Made by a program: the position numbers and the translations under genes
Shown here: positions 11,309 to 24,851 of the stretch, piece by piece
Layout of the letters: the number at the start of each line of letters is the position of its first letter
How positions within the stretch are numbered: the first letter of the stretch is position 1
Assembly (NCBI RefSeq): GCF_003369915.1
Contig: NW_022881603.1
Span: 10,771,249-10,835,248 of the forward strand
Direction of reading: 5' to 3'
From: Drosophila miranda
Taxonomy: Eukaryota > Arthropoda > Insecta > Diptera > Drosophilidae
Length of the DNA stretch: 64,000 bases
The notes under the pieces: generated by a model
What the model was told of the DNA's origin: nothing
The model's input: only the letters and a program-made list of their open reading frames with translations
Databases searched by the model: none

Positions 11309-14300
11309 TAAACATTACACACCAGCAAACTTAATCCCCTTAAACCCCCTCAAATTAAACAGGTGAACAGCGTGAGTTACGCCGCAGAAAATAATACTGA
11401 ACTTTCTCTATCTGTTTACTGTTTTCTGTACCAGAACAGCGCTAAAGTTCTTCAAGTTTCTTAATATTCTTGGAGTGCATTTTAATACCCAATGGTCTAC
11501 AATGGGTTAAGTTAATCAACAGGAGATCAAACAAACGGCCCTCGATACTATCGACTGGGTAAACGTTAGAGCTAAAGCTGCGCATCTCTAAGATAATCGT
11601 AAGATGTATGACCTGGAGAGGGAGAGCGGAGCAAGTGCGCAATGTGGCCGTATACCGCAAAGTTCGAAATAACGAAGCAGAGCTACCAGACAGAGCTAAG
11701 AGTTAACGGAACTTTTTTTTACTGAATGCTTATCGCGCAGTCCCTGTTTTTACTTGTGTATTCTTGTTTTTAGTGGCATCAACGCGCATGTACGCAAGCG
11801 GAATGAATCTGCAACTTGTAAGTGAGCATGCAGCACAACTAGTGAAAGTTCGCTAATAATGAATTTCAAATTATAGTTAGATCGGCAGCTGTCGCATATA
11901 GGCACCGAGGTGGATTTTTGGTTAAAACAAACGGTACAGCTAGCGAAATCGGAACCATTAAACGGAACGAATGCCGGAGAAACTATGCCGGGAATCGGGA
12001 TACAGAACGGGTAGGTGAGGAGTACCAGGGAGTGCATTTTACTGTTTTCCATTAAATTTTTGCAGGTCATCGGGCTTTACGCGACCTGCCGTACTACGAG
12101 CCCAATGCGAAAATGCTGCAGGCCCAGACAAACAATTTTATGGACGACGATTTGACCGACAATGACGCCATCTTTGCGCATTATTTGAGAACCGAGAAGT
12201 TGGAGTTTTACAATGCGTCCTCGGTGATGCTGACTCTGCTTACTATCGAGGATGTGACTACAATTAAGCTGTACTCGCAGCTCATCGAGCCGGATGTGGC
12301 GGTTCATAATGTACATATAAATGCATTTCGTGTCGCTCTCTCTGCTAGAGATTCTGTTAATGCCGAGGAAGTGGTGTCCCCGGGAATCGATGAGGTTGTC
12401 TTGATACCCAAGTGCAGTTTAATGGCCTCGCCGCTGCCAAAGGAGCTCATATCGGCCCTGTTTCCACATCCGCATGAGCAATTGCCTTTTAAAGATCCGA
12501 TGCGCCGCCATGTGGCCAGTGTGGAACAGGTCTGCCGCACCAGTGTTCACTTCAAGTTCAGTAGGGGAAAACTTCCAGACGACAATGTGTTGCAGTCGCA
12601 ACGCTTTCATGTAATTCTCCGCTCCACGCGTATTCCGTTTCGCTTTATGTACCGCGCTGTCAATATGCTCCCGGAGATGCCAGGTCTCCGTCGTTACCTC
12701 TTTCCCTTTCCGAATTGGCTAACCACAATGATAGAAACCTCGAAGATTTCATTGCATGACTGCAATCTTCCATCTTGGATGTAAATCCAACCGCCGCCCC
12801 CGCAAGCTCCTCCAGAACATATTTCGCTGCTGAACGAGACCATAGGCGACAATGAAGAACAGTTGGAGGCGGTGCAGACGATTGTGGCTGGACCCAATCC
12901 CAAAGCTCCATTTATAGTGTTCGGACCACCAGGTAAGCATCAGGTATGCTAGCCACAGTCGTAAACAATTCACACCTTCTATCCATTTAGGCACTGGCAA
13001 GACCACTACCATTGTGGAGGCCATTCTACAGGTGCGCCTTCGACGACCGCAAAGCCGCATCCTTGTAACAGCCGGTTCGAACTCGGCCTGCGACACGATT
13101 GCCATGAAACTGTGCGAGTATATCGAAGGAAACTTTCGGCTCATGTTTTTAAGGGAAAAGCCGCTGATCCGAAACTATTCACGCAGCATATTCATGAAGG
13201 TACTGAAATTGGTGCCGCCCTTGCTGCTGAAGAACTCCAATTGCTCGGACCATTTGTTCAAGCATCTACGAGTGCGTAATGTGATTACGTATACCATCAT
13301 CGTGGAAACATTGGTTACTGTCGGCCGCCTGGCTAACGATGGCTTTGGTGACTTTTTCACCCACATATTCATCGACGAGGCTGGAGCTTCCACCGAGCCG
13401 GAGACTATTATGGGCATTGTGGGTGTTAAAAAGAACAAAGATTGTCATGTAATTCTGTCCGGAGATCACAAGCAGCTGGGAGCAGTGATCAAAAGCAGCC
13501 GGGCTGCGTCCCTTGGCTTGAATCAATCTCTCATGGAGCGTCTACTGGCATCGGATTGCTACAAGGTAGACGAGAACGGCAACTACGATCGCACCCTTCA
13601 GGTGCGTCTGCGTAGTAACTATCGGTCACATCCCGAGATCGTGCGTCTTTTTAACGAGCTCTACTACGGCGGAGAGCTAATCGCAAAGGCTCCGGACGAA
13701 CAGGTCAACCTTGCCGCTGAATGGGATGTGCTGCCCAATGGCCAGTTCCCCAACATCTTCCAGGCCACACATGGAGTCACCAAAAAGGAGGAGCACACCA
13801 CCAGCTCCTTCAATTCGCTGGAGGCAGAAGTTCTGTGCTGGTACGTCAAGCGCTTGATAAAAAATGGCCTCGGCCCAAATATAGAGGTAAAGCAGGAAGA
13901 CATCGGTGTGGTGGCTCCATACACGTCTCAGGGCAACCTAATCATTCGGAAGCTTAAGCGGCAGGGCCTCGGCAATGTGGAAGTTGGCAGCGTGGAGACC
14001 TATCATGGCAGAGAGAAGCTCATCATCATTGCCACTCTGGTGCGTTCGTTCAGCTATATGGGGTTCATGCGTAACCCGCGTCGCATCAATGTGCTCATTT
14101 CGCGGCCCAAGGCGCTGCTCATACTGATTGGTAATCCCGTCACTCTGCGCCATCATCCCGACTTCAAGTTCATCATTGATGAGTGCATCCAACATCAAAC
14201 GTATCTCTTCAAAAAGAGAGATTCATTGCACTTCGTGGTAAAACATGTGGCTATAAGCGATTTGGAAGATGGCAAAAATGTGAACACTGCAAATCCGAAA

Positions 14301-14845
14301 AAAGCCTTAGTTAAAGCCAAGCAAGTGATCCCAGAAATGGGTAAGTGCTTAAACTACAGTCTTGGATTTATTTTCCTATACCACCTATTTTACAGATAAA
14401 ATCTCCACCGCCATCTGTCCCATGATGAATGCTTTAAATATATCATAGAGCTACGCTCTTCCCTAATCTAAATCGAACAAAATCTTCTAGAGATATAAGC
14501 TAGGACTAAAGGATGCCCTACCCTGATAATTATATGTGCAAGACCCAGAGACTGCCTAGAACATTCCTAAAGTACGCATCTGTTTGTAACCATTTACTTT
14601 AATTTTTAAAAAATTTTATTTGTATTTGTCTATCTGTAACAGTGGGCTGCTCTTGCTCTTGCGGTCTTTACGAGCTGTAATAAGCGCTCCATTTATTTCA
14701 CTGTAAACGAAAGGAAAAGAATATGTATTATTTGAGAAATTCCTCGGACCGGATGAGTAGTTCCCATGAATGGATGTCGTTTGGTACGCTCAACCGGATT
14801 GATAGTCAGATGCAATTGTGTAAGCATTATCATTTAGAGTATATA
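11309..14845 (+). repeat. Segmental duplication, copy 1 (helicase block)
   Basis: Near-identical to 40355-43797. Homology begins at TAAACATTACACACC and ends at CATTTAGAGTATAT. In copy 2 the left edge lies three bases from the start codon of the divergent TFIIIC-subunit gene, so the duplicated piece begins with that gene's promoter region. The right edge in copy 2 is the retrovirus insertion. Confidence 0.9.
11774..14448 (+). pseudogene. MOV10-type SF1 RNA helicase pseudogene, copy 1
   Basis: Superfamily-1 helicase of the MOV10/Armitage group; D. melanogaster CG6701 is the likely relative, from memory. Exons: 11774-11817, 11881-12010, 12066-12932, 12991-14340, 14396-14448, with 55-63 bp introns. 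Walker A (GPPG-TGKTTT) is split by the intron at 12933-12990. The DEAG box is near 13374, SGDHKQLGAV near 13460 and RSNYRSHPE near 13613. The motif V/VI equivalents are ETYHGREK (14000) and LISRPKAL (14095). Damage: a 2-bp loss near 12081 relative to copy 2, and a TAA at 12782-12784 where copy 2 has CAA. The usual Gln of the V motif is His here but Gln in copy 2. The frame otherwise runs to a terminal TAG at 14446. Mammalian MOV10 helps process and silence retroelement RNA; that role is not shown here. Confidence 0.85.
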
Positions 14846-15445
14846 TATTTAAGCAGTGTCTCTATATAATTAGTAATCAGATTATAAAGAATACAATACA
14901 ATGGAGTTGCTGCGTTAGTTTTCGAAAAATGTTTAAAAATAGTTACGATCTTGCTTGCGGAGGAGCCTGTCATTCATTTAATTTTTTTGTCCATCGCCTA
15001 TCGTATAAATTCGTTCAGTCTTTGTTAATCAACAATTTTACTTTTTTAAAGTGCTTAATGGTTTACATTTATTTTGAGTCAGAGAAATGTGCACTTAACG
15101 AGAAATGCAAAGTTAATTAGAGAAACCTCAATTTAATGAACTTCTTCTGCAATGACTGTCTCCGTTCGTTCGATATAAAAATTTGTGTTCGCATTTTTGG
15201 TTTATAATAAAATATATATATTAAATATTATTATTGTTCTGTGTGTAGGACATATCAAACGCTCTCCTTAGCTGCCTCGATTGCGTGTGAGTAACTACAT
15301 TTGGTATACACTTATAAAAGACCCCGACCCCAGGAGGCGACGCTCTTCGTCACCAGCATCCATCATCAGGGTGAGTGTGTAGCGATGTGATTTTGTGAGT
15401 GGGGGATGGGGTACAACAATATCTACGTGGGGTTAAGACCCGAGA
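14449..15445. other. Helicase 3' flank and intergenic sequence
   Basis: Helicase 3' untranslated sequence up to about 14.85 kb (shared with copy 2), then AT-rich single-copy sequence with no ORF I would call. A CTTATAAAAG motif sits at 15311-15320 but has no gene behind it on the plus strand. Confidence 0.5.
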
Positions 15446-17172
<1,727 letters not shown>

Positions 17173-17821
17173 GTCAGTCCCAATCCAAACTATTTTCTTA
17201 TTTTTTCTATTCATTTGAGCATTTCTTAGTTGCATGCTTTCCACATTCACATTCGTATTTGTACGTGTGCCGCACTTGCACTCATTGCCGTAGTTTTTAC
17301 CGCTTCTTCTGCCTGCTCCTTTCCTTTCCGTTCCGATCTGTTTATTCTTGAGTTGTTCCTTGTAATGTGTTGTGGTTCCATCGATGATTTTCCTTTACCT
17401 ATTTCCAATTATCAAATTTATATATATACTTTAATCTACCTCCAAGCGACGCCAGAGTATATATATAAAGAACACCCTGACATTGCCGTGAAAGCAGGAC
17501 AAATAATACACAAGGACAACCCAAAATTATTTCGTTATACCCGTTACCCTGATTTCCTAAATACCTTTTCCGTTTCTTCCGTTTCAATGTACACACACGA
17601 GAGGGAAAAGTTTGTCAAGAATAAATGAGAATGGAAATGGATAAACATTCGAGAACTTTCCCCCCTTGAGAGAATGTTCTTAGAGATAGAATAGCTTTTC
17701 ATTGACCCCAATTCTTCCTGTGGTGGTGGCATCAACATTAACAGTTCCATTCCTGTCATCAAGCTCCACAAAACACTCGATCCCCTAGAATATCTACATA
17801 TGTCGCCCCTTTCTGGTTTAT
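17173..17821. other. Intron-like non-coding sequence
   Basis: AT-rich sequence after the last KIAA0930-type donor site. No further exon of that family is visible. Confidence 0.5.
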
Positions 17822-18930
17822 TATACCCGATACTCAAAATGAGTATTGGGGTATATTAGATTTGTGGTAAAAGCGGATGTGTGTAACGTCCAGAAGGAAT
17901 CGTTTCCGATCCCATAAAGTATATATATTCTTGATCAGCATCAATAGCCGAGTCGATTGAGCCCTGTCTGTCTGTCCGTCTGTCCGTCCGTCCGTCTGTC
18001 CGTCCCCTTCAGCGCCTAGTGCTCAAAGACTATAAGAGCTAGAGCAACGATGTTTTGGATCCAGACTTCTGTGATATGTCACTGCTACAAAAATATTTCA
18101 AAACTTCGCCCCGCCCACTTCCGCCCCCACAAAGGACGAAAATCTGTGGAATCCACACTTTTAAAGATACGATAAAACCAAAAACGCAGAAACGAAGAGA
18201 ATGACCATATCTTTTAGACTGCAGAATTTGAATAAGATCGTATTATTATTATAGCCAGCATCAAGAAAACAATTTCATTTTTTCTCGCCCTGTCTCTCTC
18301 TAACACACACGTAGCATAAGGCGGCTTTGCTTAGAGTAAAACATTAGCGCCTAGATCTCAGAGACTATAAAAGCTAGAGCAACCAAATTTGGTATCCACA
18401 CTCCTAATATATCGGACCGAGACGAGTTTGTTTCAAAATTTCGCCACACCCCCTTCCGCCCCCGCAAAGGACGAAAATCTGGGGATATTCAAAAATCTCA
18501 GAGACTATTAAGGCTAGAGTAACCAAATTTGGTATCCGCACTCCTGTTAGATCTTACTATAAAACGTGTATCTCAAAATTTCGCCCCACCCTCTTCCGCC
18601 CACACAAAGGACGAAAATCTGTTGCATCCACAATATTGAGAATACGAGAAAACTAAAAACGCAGAATCATAGATAATGACCATATCTATCAGATTGCTGA
18701 ATCTGGATCAGATCAGATCAGTTTTATAGCCAATAGGAACAAATCAATTTGCAGTGGCTACGCAGCGCCCGACGTGACGCTCAGACTGATTTTCTGTCTC
18801 TCTCGCACGCACTCTTTGTCGTGTCGTTTAACATTAGCGGCGTCTGCCGGATGAGAGCCATACTGACTTAGTATCGGGTATAACCGTAGAGTTGCGGTGT
18901 CCGCAGCAACTCACAACGTTCCCCCTCGTT
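17822..18930 (+). mobile_element. DINE-1/ISY-like Helitron (array member 1)
   Basis: Complete forward copy. Its terminal CTCGTT overlaps the first T of the next copy's TATACCC, so two copies lie exactly head to tail. Confidence 0.93.
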
Positions 18931-20007
18931 ATACCCGATACTCAAAATGAGTATTGGGGTATATTAGATTTGTGGTAAAAGTGGATGTGTGTAACGTCCA
19001 GAAGGAATTGTTTCCGAACCCATAAAGTATATATATTTTTGATCAGCATCAATAGCCGAGTCGATTGAGCCATGTCTGTCTGTCCGTCTGTCCGTCTGTC
19101 CGTCCGTCCGTCCCCTTCAGCGCCTAGTGCTCAAAGACTATAAGAGCTAGAGCAACGACGTTTTGGATCCAGACTTCTGTGATATGTCACGCCCACTTCC
19201 GCCCCCACAAAGGACGAAAATCTGTGGCATCCACAATTTTAAAGATATGAGAAAGCCAAAAACGTAGCATTGTAGAGAATGACCATTTCTTTAAGACTGC
19301 GGAATCTGAATTGGATCGTATTATTATTATAGCCAGCATCAAGAAAACAATTTCATTTTTTCTCGCCCTGTCTCTCTCTAACACACACGTAGCATAGGCG
19401 GCTTTGCTTAGAGTAAAACATTAGCGCCTAGATCTCAGAGACTATAAAAGCTAGAGCAACCAAATTTGGTATCCACACTCCTAATATATCGGACCGAGAC
19501 GAGTTTGTTTCAAAATTTCGCCACACCCCCTTCCGCCCCCGCAAAGGACGAAAATCTGGGGATATTCAAAAATCTCAGAGACTATTAAGGCTAGAGTAAC
19601 CAAATTTGGTATCCGCACTCCTGTTAGATCTTACTATAAAACGTGTATCTCAAAATTTCGCCCCACCCTCTTCCGCCCACACAAAGGACGAAAATCTGTT
19701 GCATCCACAATATTGAGGATACAAGAAAACTAAAAACGCAGAATCATAGATAATGACCATATCTATCAGATTGCTGAATCTGGATCAGATCAGATCATTT
19801 TTATAGCCAATAGAAACAAATCAATTTGCAGTGGCTACGCAGCGCCCGACGTCACGCTCAGACTGATTTTCTGTCTCTCTCGCACGCACTCTTTGTCGTG
19901 TCGTTTAATATTAGCGGCGTCTGCCGGAGGAGAGCCAAACTGACTTAGTATCGGGTATAACCGTAGAGTTGCGGTGTCCGCAGCAACTCACAACGTTCCC
20001 CCTCGTT
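18930..20007 (+). mobile_element. DINE-1/ISY-like Helitron (array member 2)
   Basis: Complete ends, with a short internal deletion right after GATATGTCAC (19185-19190) that removes the TGCTACAAAAATATTTC block. Confidence 0.93.
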
Positions 20008-20080
20008 TAATTTCGATTCACTTTCCACTTGATACGAAATGGTGGTAGATACGAGAATAATAGAAAAGTGTGTACTTTAT
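20008..20080. repeat. 73-bp spacer, copy 1
   Basis: TAATTTCGATTCAC...GTGTACTTTAT. Almost the same 73 bp follow the next Helitron at 21208-21280 (about two mismatches), showing that a Helitron-plus-spacer unit was duplicated. Confidence 0.9.
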
Positions 20081-21207
20081 TATACCCGATACTCAAAATG
20101 AGTATTGGGGTATATTAGATTTGTGGTAAAAGTGGATGTGTGTAACGTCCAGAAGGAATCGTTTCCGACCCCATAAAGTATATATATTCTTGATCAGTGT
20201 CAATAGCCGAGTCGATTGAGCCCTGTCTGTCTGTCTGTCTGTCCGTCTGTCCGTCCGTCCGTCTGTCCGTCCCCTTCAGCGCCTAGTGCTCAAAGACTAT
20301 AAGAGCTGGAGCAACGATGTTTTGGATCCAGACTTCTGTGATATGTCACTGCTACAAAAATATTTCAAAACTTCGCCCCGCCCACTTCCGCCCCCACAAA
20401 GGACGAAAATCTGTGGAATCCACACTTTTAAAGATACGATAAAACCAAAAACGCAGAAACGAAGAGAATGACCATATCTTTTAGACTGCAGAATTTGAAT
20501 AAGATCGTATTATTATTATAGCCAGCATCAAGAAAACAATTTCATTTTTTCTCGCCCTGTCTCTCTCTAACACACACGTAGCATAAGGCGGCTTTGCTTA
20601 GAGTAAAACATTAGCGCCTAGATCTCAGAGACTATAAAAGCTAGAGCAACCAAATTTGGTATCCACACTCCTAATATATCGGACCGAGACGAGTTTGTTT
20701 CAAAATTTCGCCTTACCCCCTTCCGCCCCCGCAAAGGACGAAAATCTGGGGATATTCAAAAATCTCAGAGACTATTAAGGCTAGAGTAACCAAATTTGGT
20801 ATCCGCACTCCTGTTAGATCTTACTATAAAACGTGTATCTCAAAATTTCGCCCCACCCCCTTCCGCCCACACAAAGGACGAAAATCTGTTGCATCCACAA
20901 TATTGCACATTCGAGAAAACTAAAAACGCAGAATCATAGATAATGACCATATCTATCAGATTGCTGAATGCTGAATGATCTGGATCAGATCAGATCATTT
21001 TTATAGCCACTAGGAACAAATCAATTTGCAGTGGCTACGCAGCGCCCGACGTCACGCTCAGACTGATTTTCTGTCTCTCTCGCACGCACTCTTTGTCGTG
21101 TCGTTTAACATTAGCGGCGTCTGCTGGAGGAGAGCCATACTGACTTAGTATCGGGTATAACCGTAGAGTTGCGGTGTCCGCAGCAACTCACAACGTTCCC
21201 CCTCGTT
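20081..21207 (+). mobile_element. DINE-1/ISY-like Helitron (array member 3)
   Basis: Complete forward copy. It shares with member 1 the variant GCAGAAACGAAGAGAATG, unlike member 2. Confidence 0.93.
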
Positions 21208-21280
21208 TAATTTCGATTCACGTTCCACTTGATACGAAATGGTGTTAGATACGAGAATAATAGAAAAGTGTGTACTTTAT
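21208..21280. repeat. 73-bp spacer, copy 2
   Basis: Second copy of the spacer at 20008-20080. Confidence 0.9.
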
Positions 21281-22403
21281 TATACCCGATACTCAAAATG
21301 AGTATTGGGGTATATTAGATTTGTGGTAAAAGTGGATGTGTGTAACGTCCAGAAGGAATCGTTTCCGACCCCATAAAGTATATATATTCTTGATCAGCAT
21401 CAATAGCCGATTCGATTGAGCCCTGTCTGTCTGTCTGTCTGTCCGTCTATCCGTCTGTCCGTCCGTCCGTCTGTCCGTCCCCTTCAGCGCCTAGTGCTTA
21501 AAGACTATAAAAGCTAGAGCAACGATGTTTTGGATCCAGACTTCTGTGATATGTCACTGCTACAAAAATATTTCAAAACTTCGCCCCGCCCACTTCCGCC
21601 CCCACAAAGGACGAAAATCTGTGGAATCCACACTTTTAAAGATACGATAAAACCAAAAACGCAGAATCGTAGAGAATGACCATATCTTTTACACTGCAGA
21701 ATTTGAATAAGATAGTATTATTATTATAGCCAGCATCAAGAAAACAATTTCATTTTTTCTCGCCCTGTCTCTCTCTAACACACACGTAGCATAGGCGGCT
21801 TTGCTTAGAGTAAAACATTAGCGCCTAGATCTCAGAGACTACAAAAGCTAGAGCAACCAAATTTGGTATACACACTCCTAATATATCGGACCAAGACGAG
21901 TTTGTTTCAAAATTTCGCCACACGCCCTTCCGCCCCCGCAAAGGACGAAAATCTGGGGATATTCACAAATCTCAAAGACTATTAACGCTAGAGTAACCAA
22001 ATTTGGTATTCGCACTCCTGTTAGCTCTCACTATAAAATGAATATCTCAAAATTTCGCCCCACCCCCTTCCGCCCCACAAAAAACGAAAATCTGTTGCAT
22101 TCACAATATTGCACATTCGAGAAAACTAAAAACGCAGAATCATAGATAATGACCATATCTATCAGATTGCTGAATCTGGATCAGATCGGATCATTTTTGT
22201 AGCCAAAAGCAAGAAATCAATTTGCAGTGGCCGCGCAGCGCCCGACGTCACGCTCAGACTGATTTTCTGTCTCTCTCGCACGCACTCTTTGTCGTGTCGT
22301 TTAATATTAGCGGCGTCTGCCGGAGGGGAGCCATACTGACTTAGTATCGGGTATAACTGTAGAGTTGCGGTGTCCGCAGCAACTCACAACGTTCCCCCTC
22401 GTT
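21281..22403 (+). mobile_element. DINE-1/ISY-like Helitron (array member 4)
   Basis: Complete forward copy. It carries private variants (TATTCACAAATCTCAAAG, AACGCTAGAG, AAAAGCAAGAAATC) that recur in inverted form in the Helitron at 22941-24039. Confidence 0.93.
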
Positions 22404-22412
22404 TCATATTGC

Positions 22413-22940
22413 CATGTTTTGAGGTGTTTCTCGAAGAAATAGAGGCGCTTGAAGGATTTACCACACTCGGAGCATGTAAACGCGTATACAGCATGTACAC
22501 TCTGGGCATGTTTCTTGTAGCGCGCTTCGTTGGGGAAAATCTCCTCAAAGCACTAGCAAAAGTACACAGTTGGATTAATCTTTGGCAGAAAGTGAAACAG
22601 GAACATGTAGTGTTCAACGCTGTACGAAATGGTCGCCTTCCTAAAGAACCTCTGATCGATCTGATACGCATACCACGAGTTAATTAAGTTGAGAATGAGT
22701 TTTATCTCGTTCGTGGTCAAGTGGCAGTCAATCTCCCTGTTTACCTCTTCGGTGAATGAGTTCAACTGCTCGGTTAGGCGTTGGTGTACTCCAATGGTCT
22801 TTGTTTTCCTGTAACTCCAGATTGTATCGTACGTATGATAGATTATGCTAAACTTGGCCGCTGTTTTACGAAAGTTTTCCGACTGCTCGAAGGGCAGTTT
22901 ATCCTCAAAGCAGGAATCTTTTAATACAAGCAACTGAAAA
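22413..22940 (-). pseudogene. C2H2 zinc-finger gene fragment, copy A1
   Basis: Part of the terminal exon described at 24306-24851. It is cut at its 3' end by the junction with the Helitron at 22403, so the last finger loses its final residues. A GAG to TAG change at about 22553 stops the frame before the fingers. It lies between two inverted Helitrons. Confidence 0.8.
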
Positions 22941-24039
22941 CGACGGGGAACGTTGTGAGTTGCTGCGGACACCGCAACTCTACAGTTATACCCGATACTA
23001 CGTCAGTATGGCTCTCCTCCGGCAGACGCCGCTAATATTAAACGACACGACAAAGAGTGCGTGCGAGAGACAGAAAATCAGTCTGAGCGTGACGTCGGGC
23101 GCTGCGTGGCCACTGCAAATTGATTTCTTGCTTTTGGCTACAAAAATGATCCGATCTGATCCAGATTCAGCAATCTGATAGATATGGTCATTATCTATGA
23201 TTCTGCGTTTTTAGTTTTCTCGAATGTGCAATATTGTGGATGCAACAGATTTTCGTCCTTTGTGTGGGCGGAAGAGGGTGGGGCGAAATTTTGAGATATA
23301 CATTTTATAGTGAGATCTAACAGGAGTGCGGATACCAAATTTGGTTACTCTAGCGTTAATAGTCTTTGAGATTTGTGAATATCCCCAGATTTTCGTCCTT
23401 TGCGGGGGCGGAAGGGCGTGTGGCGAAATTTTGAAACAAACTCGTCTTGGTCCGATATATTAGGAGTGTGGATACCAAATTTGGTTGCTCTAGCTTTTAT
23501 AGTCTCTGAGGCGCTAATGTTTTACTCTAAGCAAAGCCGCCTATGCTACGTGTGTGTTAGAGAGAGACAGGGCGAGAAAAAATGAAATTGTTTTCTTGAT
23601 GCTGGCTATAATAATAACACGATCCAATTCAGATTCTGCAATCTAAAAGATATGGTCATTCTCTACGATTCTACGTTTTCGGTTTTCTCATATCTTTAAA
23701 ATTGTGAATGCCACAGATTTTCGTCCTTTGTGGGGGCGGAAGTGGGCGGGGCGAAGTTTTGAAATATTTTTGTAGCAGTGACATATCACAGAAGTCTGGA
23801 TCCAAAACATCGTTGCTCTAGCTCTTATAGTCTTTGAGCACTAGGCGATGAAGGGGACGGACAGACGGACAGACGGACGGACGGACAGACAGACATGGCT
23901 CAATCGACTCGGCTATTGATGCTGATCAAGAATATATATACTTTATGGGGTCGGAAACGATTCCTTCTGGACGTTACACACATCCATTTTCACCACAAAT
24001 CTAATATATCCCAATACTCATTTTGAGTATCGGGTATAA
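22941..24039 (-). mobile_element. DINE-1/ISY-like Helitron B1 (reverse, chimeric)
   Basis: The left 250 bp share variants with the amplicon Helitrons (ACTACGTCAG, GCGAGAGACAG). The rest carries the AAGCAAAGCCGCC subfamily sequence and the private variants of the Helitron at 21281-22403. It looks like a recombinant or gene-converted copy. Confidence 0.9.
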
Positions 24040-24305
24040 TTAGGTAGATTTAAATTACTACTAAAAAATCAATATAATAGACTTGAACTACATTAAGGCG
24101 TAACATGATAAAAAGAAGATAACTTGATAAGAACTCGTCCAATTAAGAGTGGAAGCAGTCTCATAAAAGCCTTTGTACAGAATGATAAACCAATCGCCTA
24201 TGTATCGGTGCACTCGCTATACAATTTCACTAAATGGCATTGAGTGCTCTACAAAATGGTTTAAATTTAAAAAAAACTAAAACTAAGTAATTATGTTTTG
24301 GCACG

Positions 24306-24851
24306 TTATGGCTTAAGATGTACTGTTTTGAGGTGTTTCTCGAAGAAATAGAGGCGCTTGAAGGATTTACCACACTCGGAGCATGTAAACGCGTATACAG
24401 CATGTACACTCTGGGCATGTTTCTTGTAGCGCGCTTCGTTGGGGAAAATCTCCTCAAAGCACTCGCAAAAGTACACAGTTGGATTAATCTTTGGCAGAAA
24501 GTAAAACAGGAACATGTAGTGTTCAACGCTGTACGAAATGGTCGCCTTCCTAAAGAACCTCTGATCGATCTGATACGCATACCACGAGTTAATTAAGTTG
24601 AGAATGAGTTTTATCTCGTTCGTGGTCAAGTGGCAGTCAATCTCCCTGTTTACCTCTTCGGTGAATGAGTTCAACTGCTCGGTTAGGCGTTGGTGTACTC
24701 CAATGGTCTTTGTTTTCCTGTAACTCCAGATTGTATCGTACGTATGATAGATTATGCTAAACTTGGCCGCTGTTTTACGAAAGTTTTCCGACTGCTCAAA
24801 GGGCAGTTTATCCTCAAAGCAGGAATCTTTTAATACAAGCAACTGAAAACG
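24306..24851 (-). pseudogene. C2H2 zinc-finger gene terminal exon, copy A2
   Basis: Open for about 180 residues on the minus strand to a TAA at 24306. The C-terminus has a degenerate first finger (CECFEEIF...HAQSVH) and a canonical C2H2 finger (CSECGKSFKRLYFFEKHLKTVH). The N-terminal part is alpha-helical in look, with no recognised domain. A TTTTCAG just inside the Helitron junction (about 24843-24849) fits the splice acceptor of a last exon. Everything upstream is replaced by Helitron, and an apparent start MSAATHNVP is read from Helitron sequence, so no native N-terminus exists. Parent gene not recognised. Confidence 0.8.

Noticed and set aside
24318-24596. Plus-strand ORF MYCFEVFLEEIEALEGF repeated four times
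   Set aside because: Antisense to the zinc-finger exon, whose C2H2 pattern is clearly on the minus strand.
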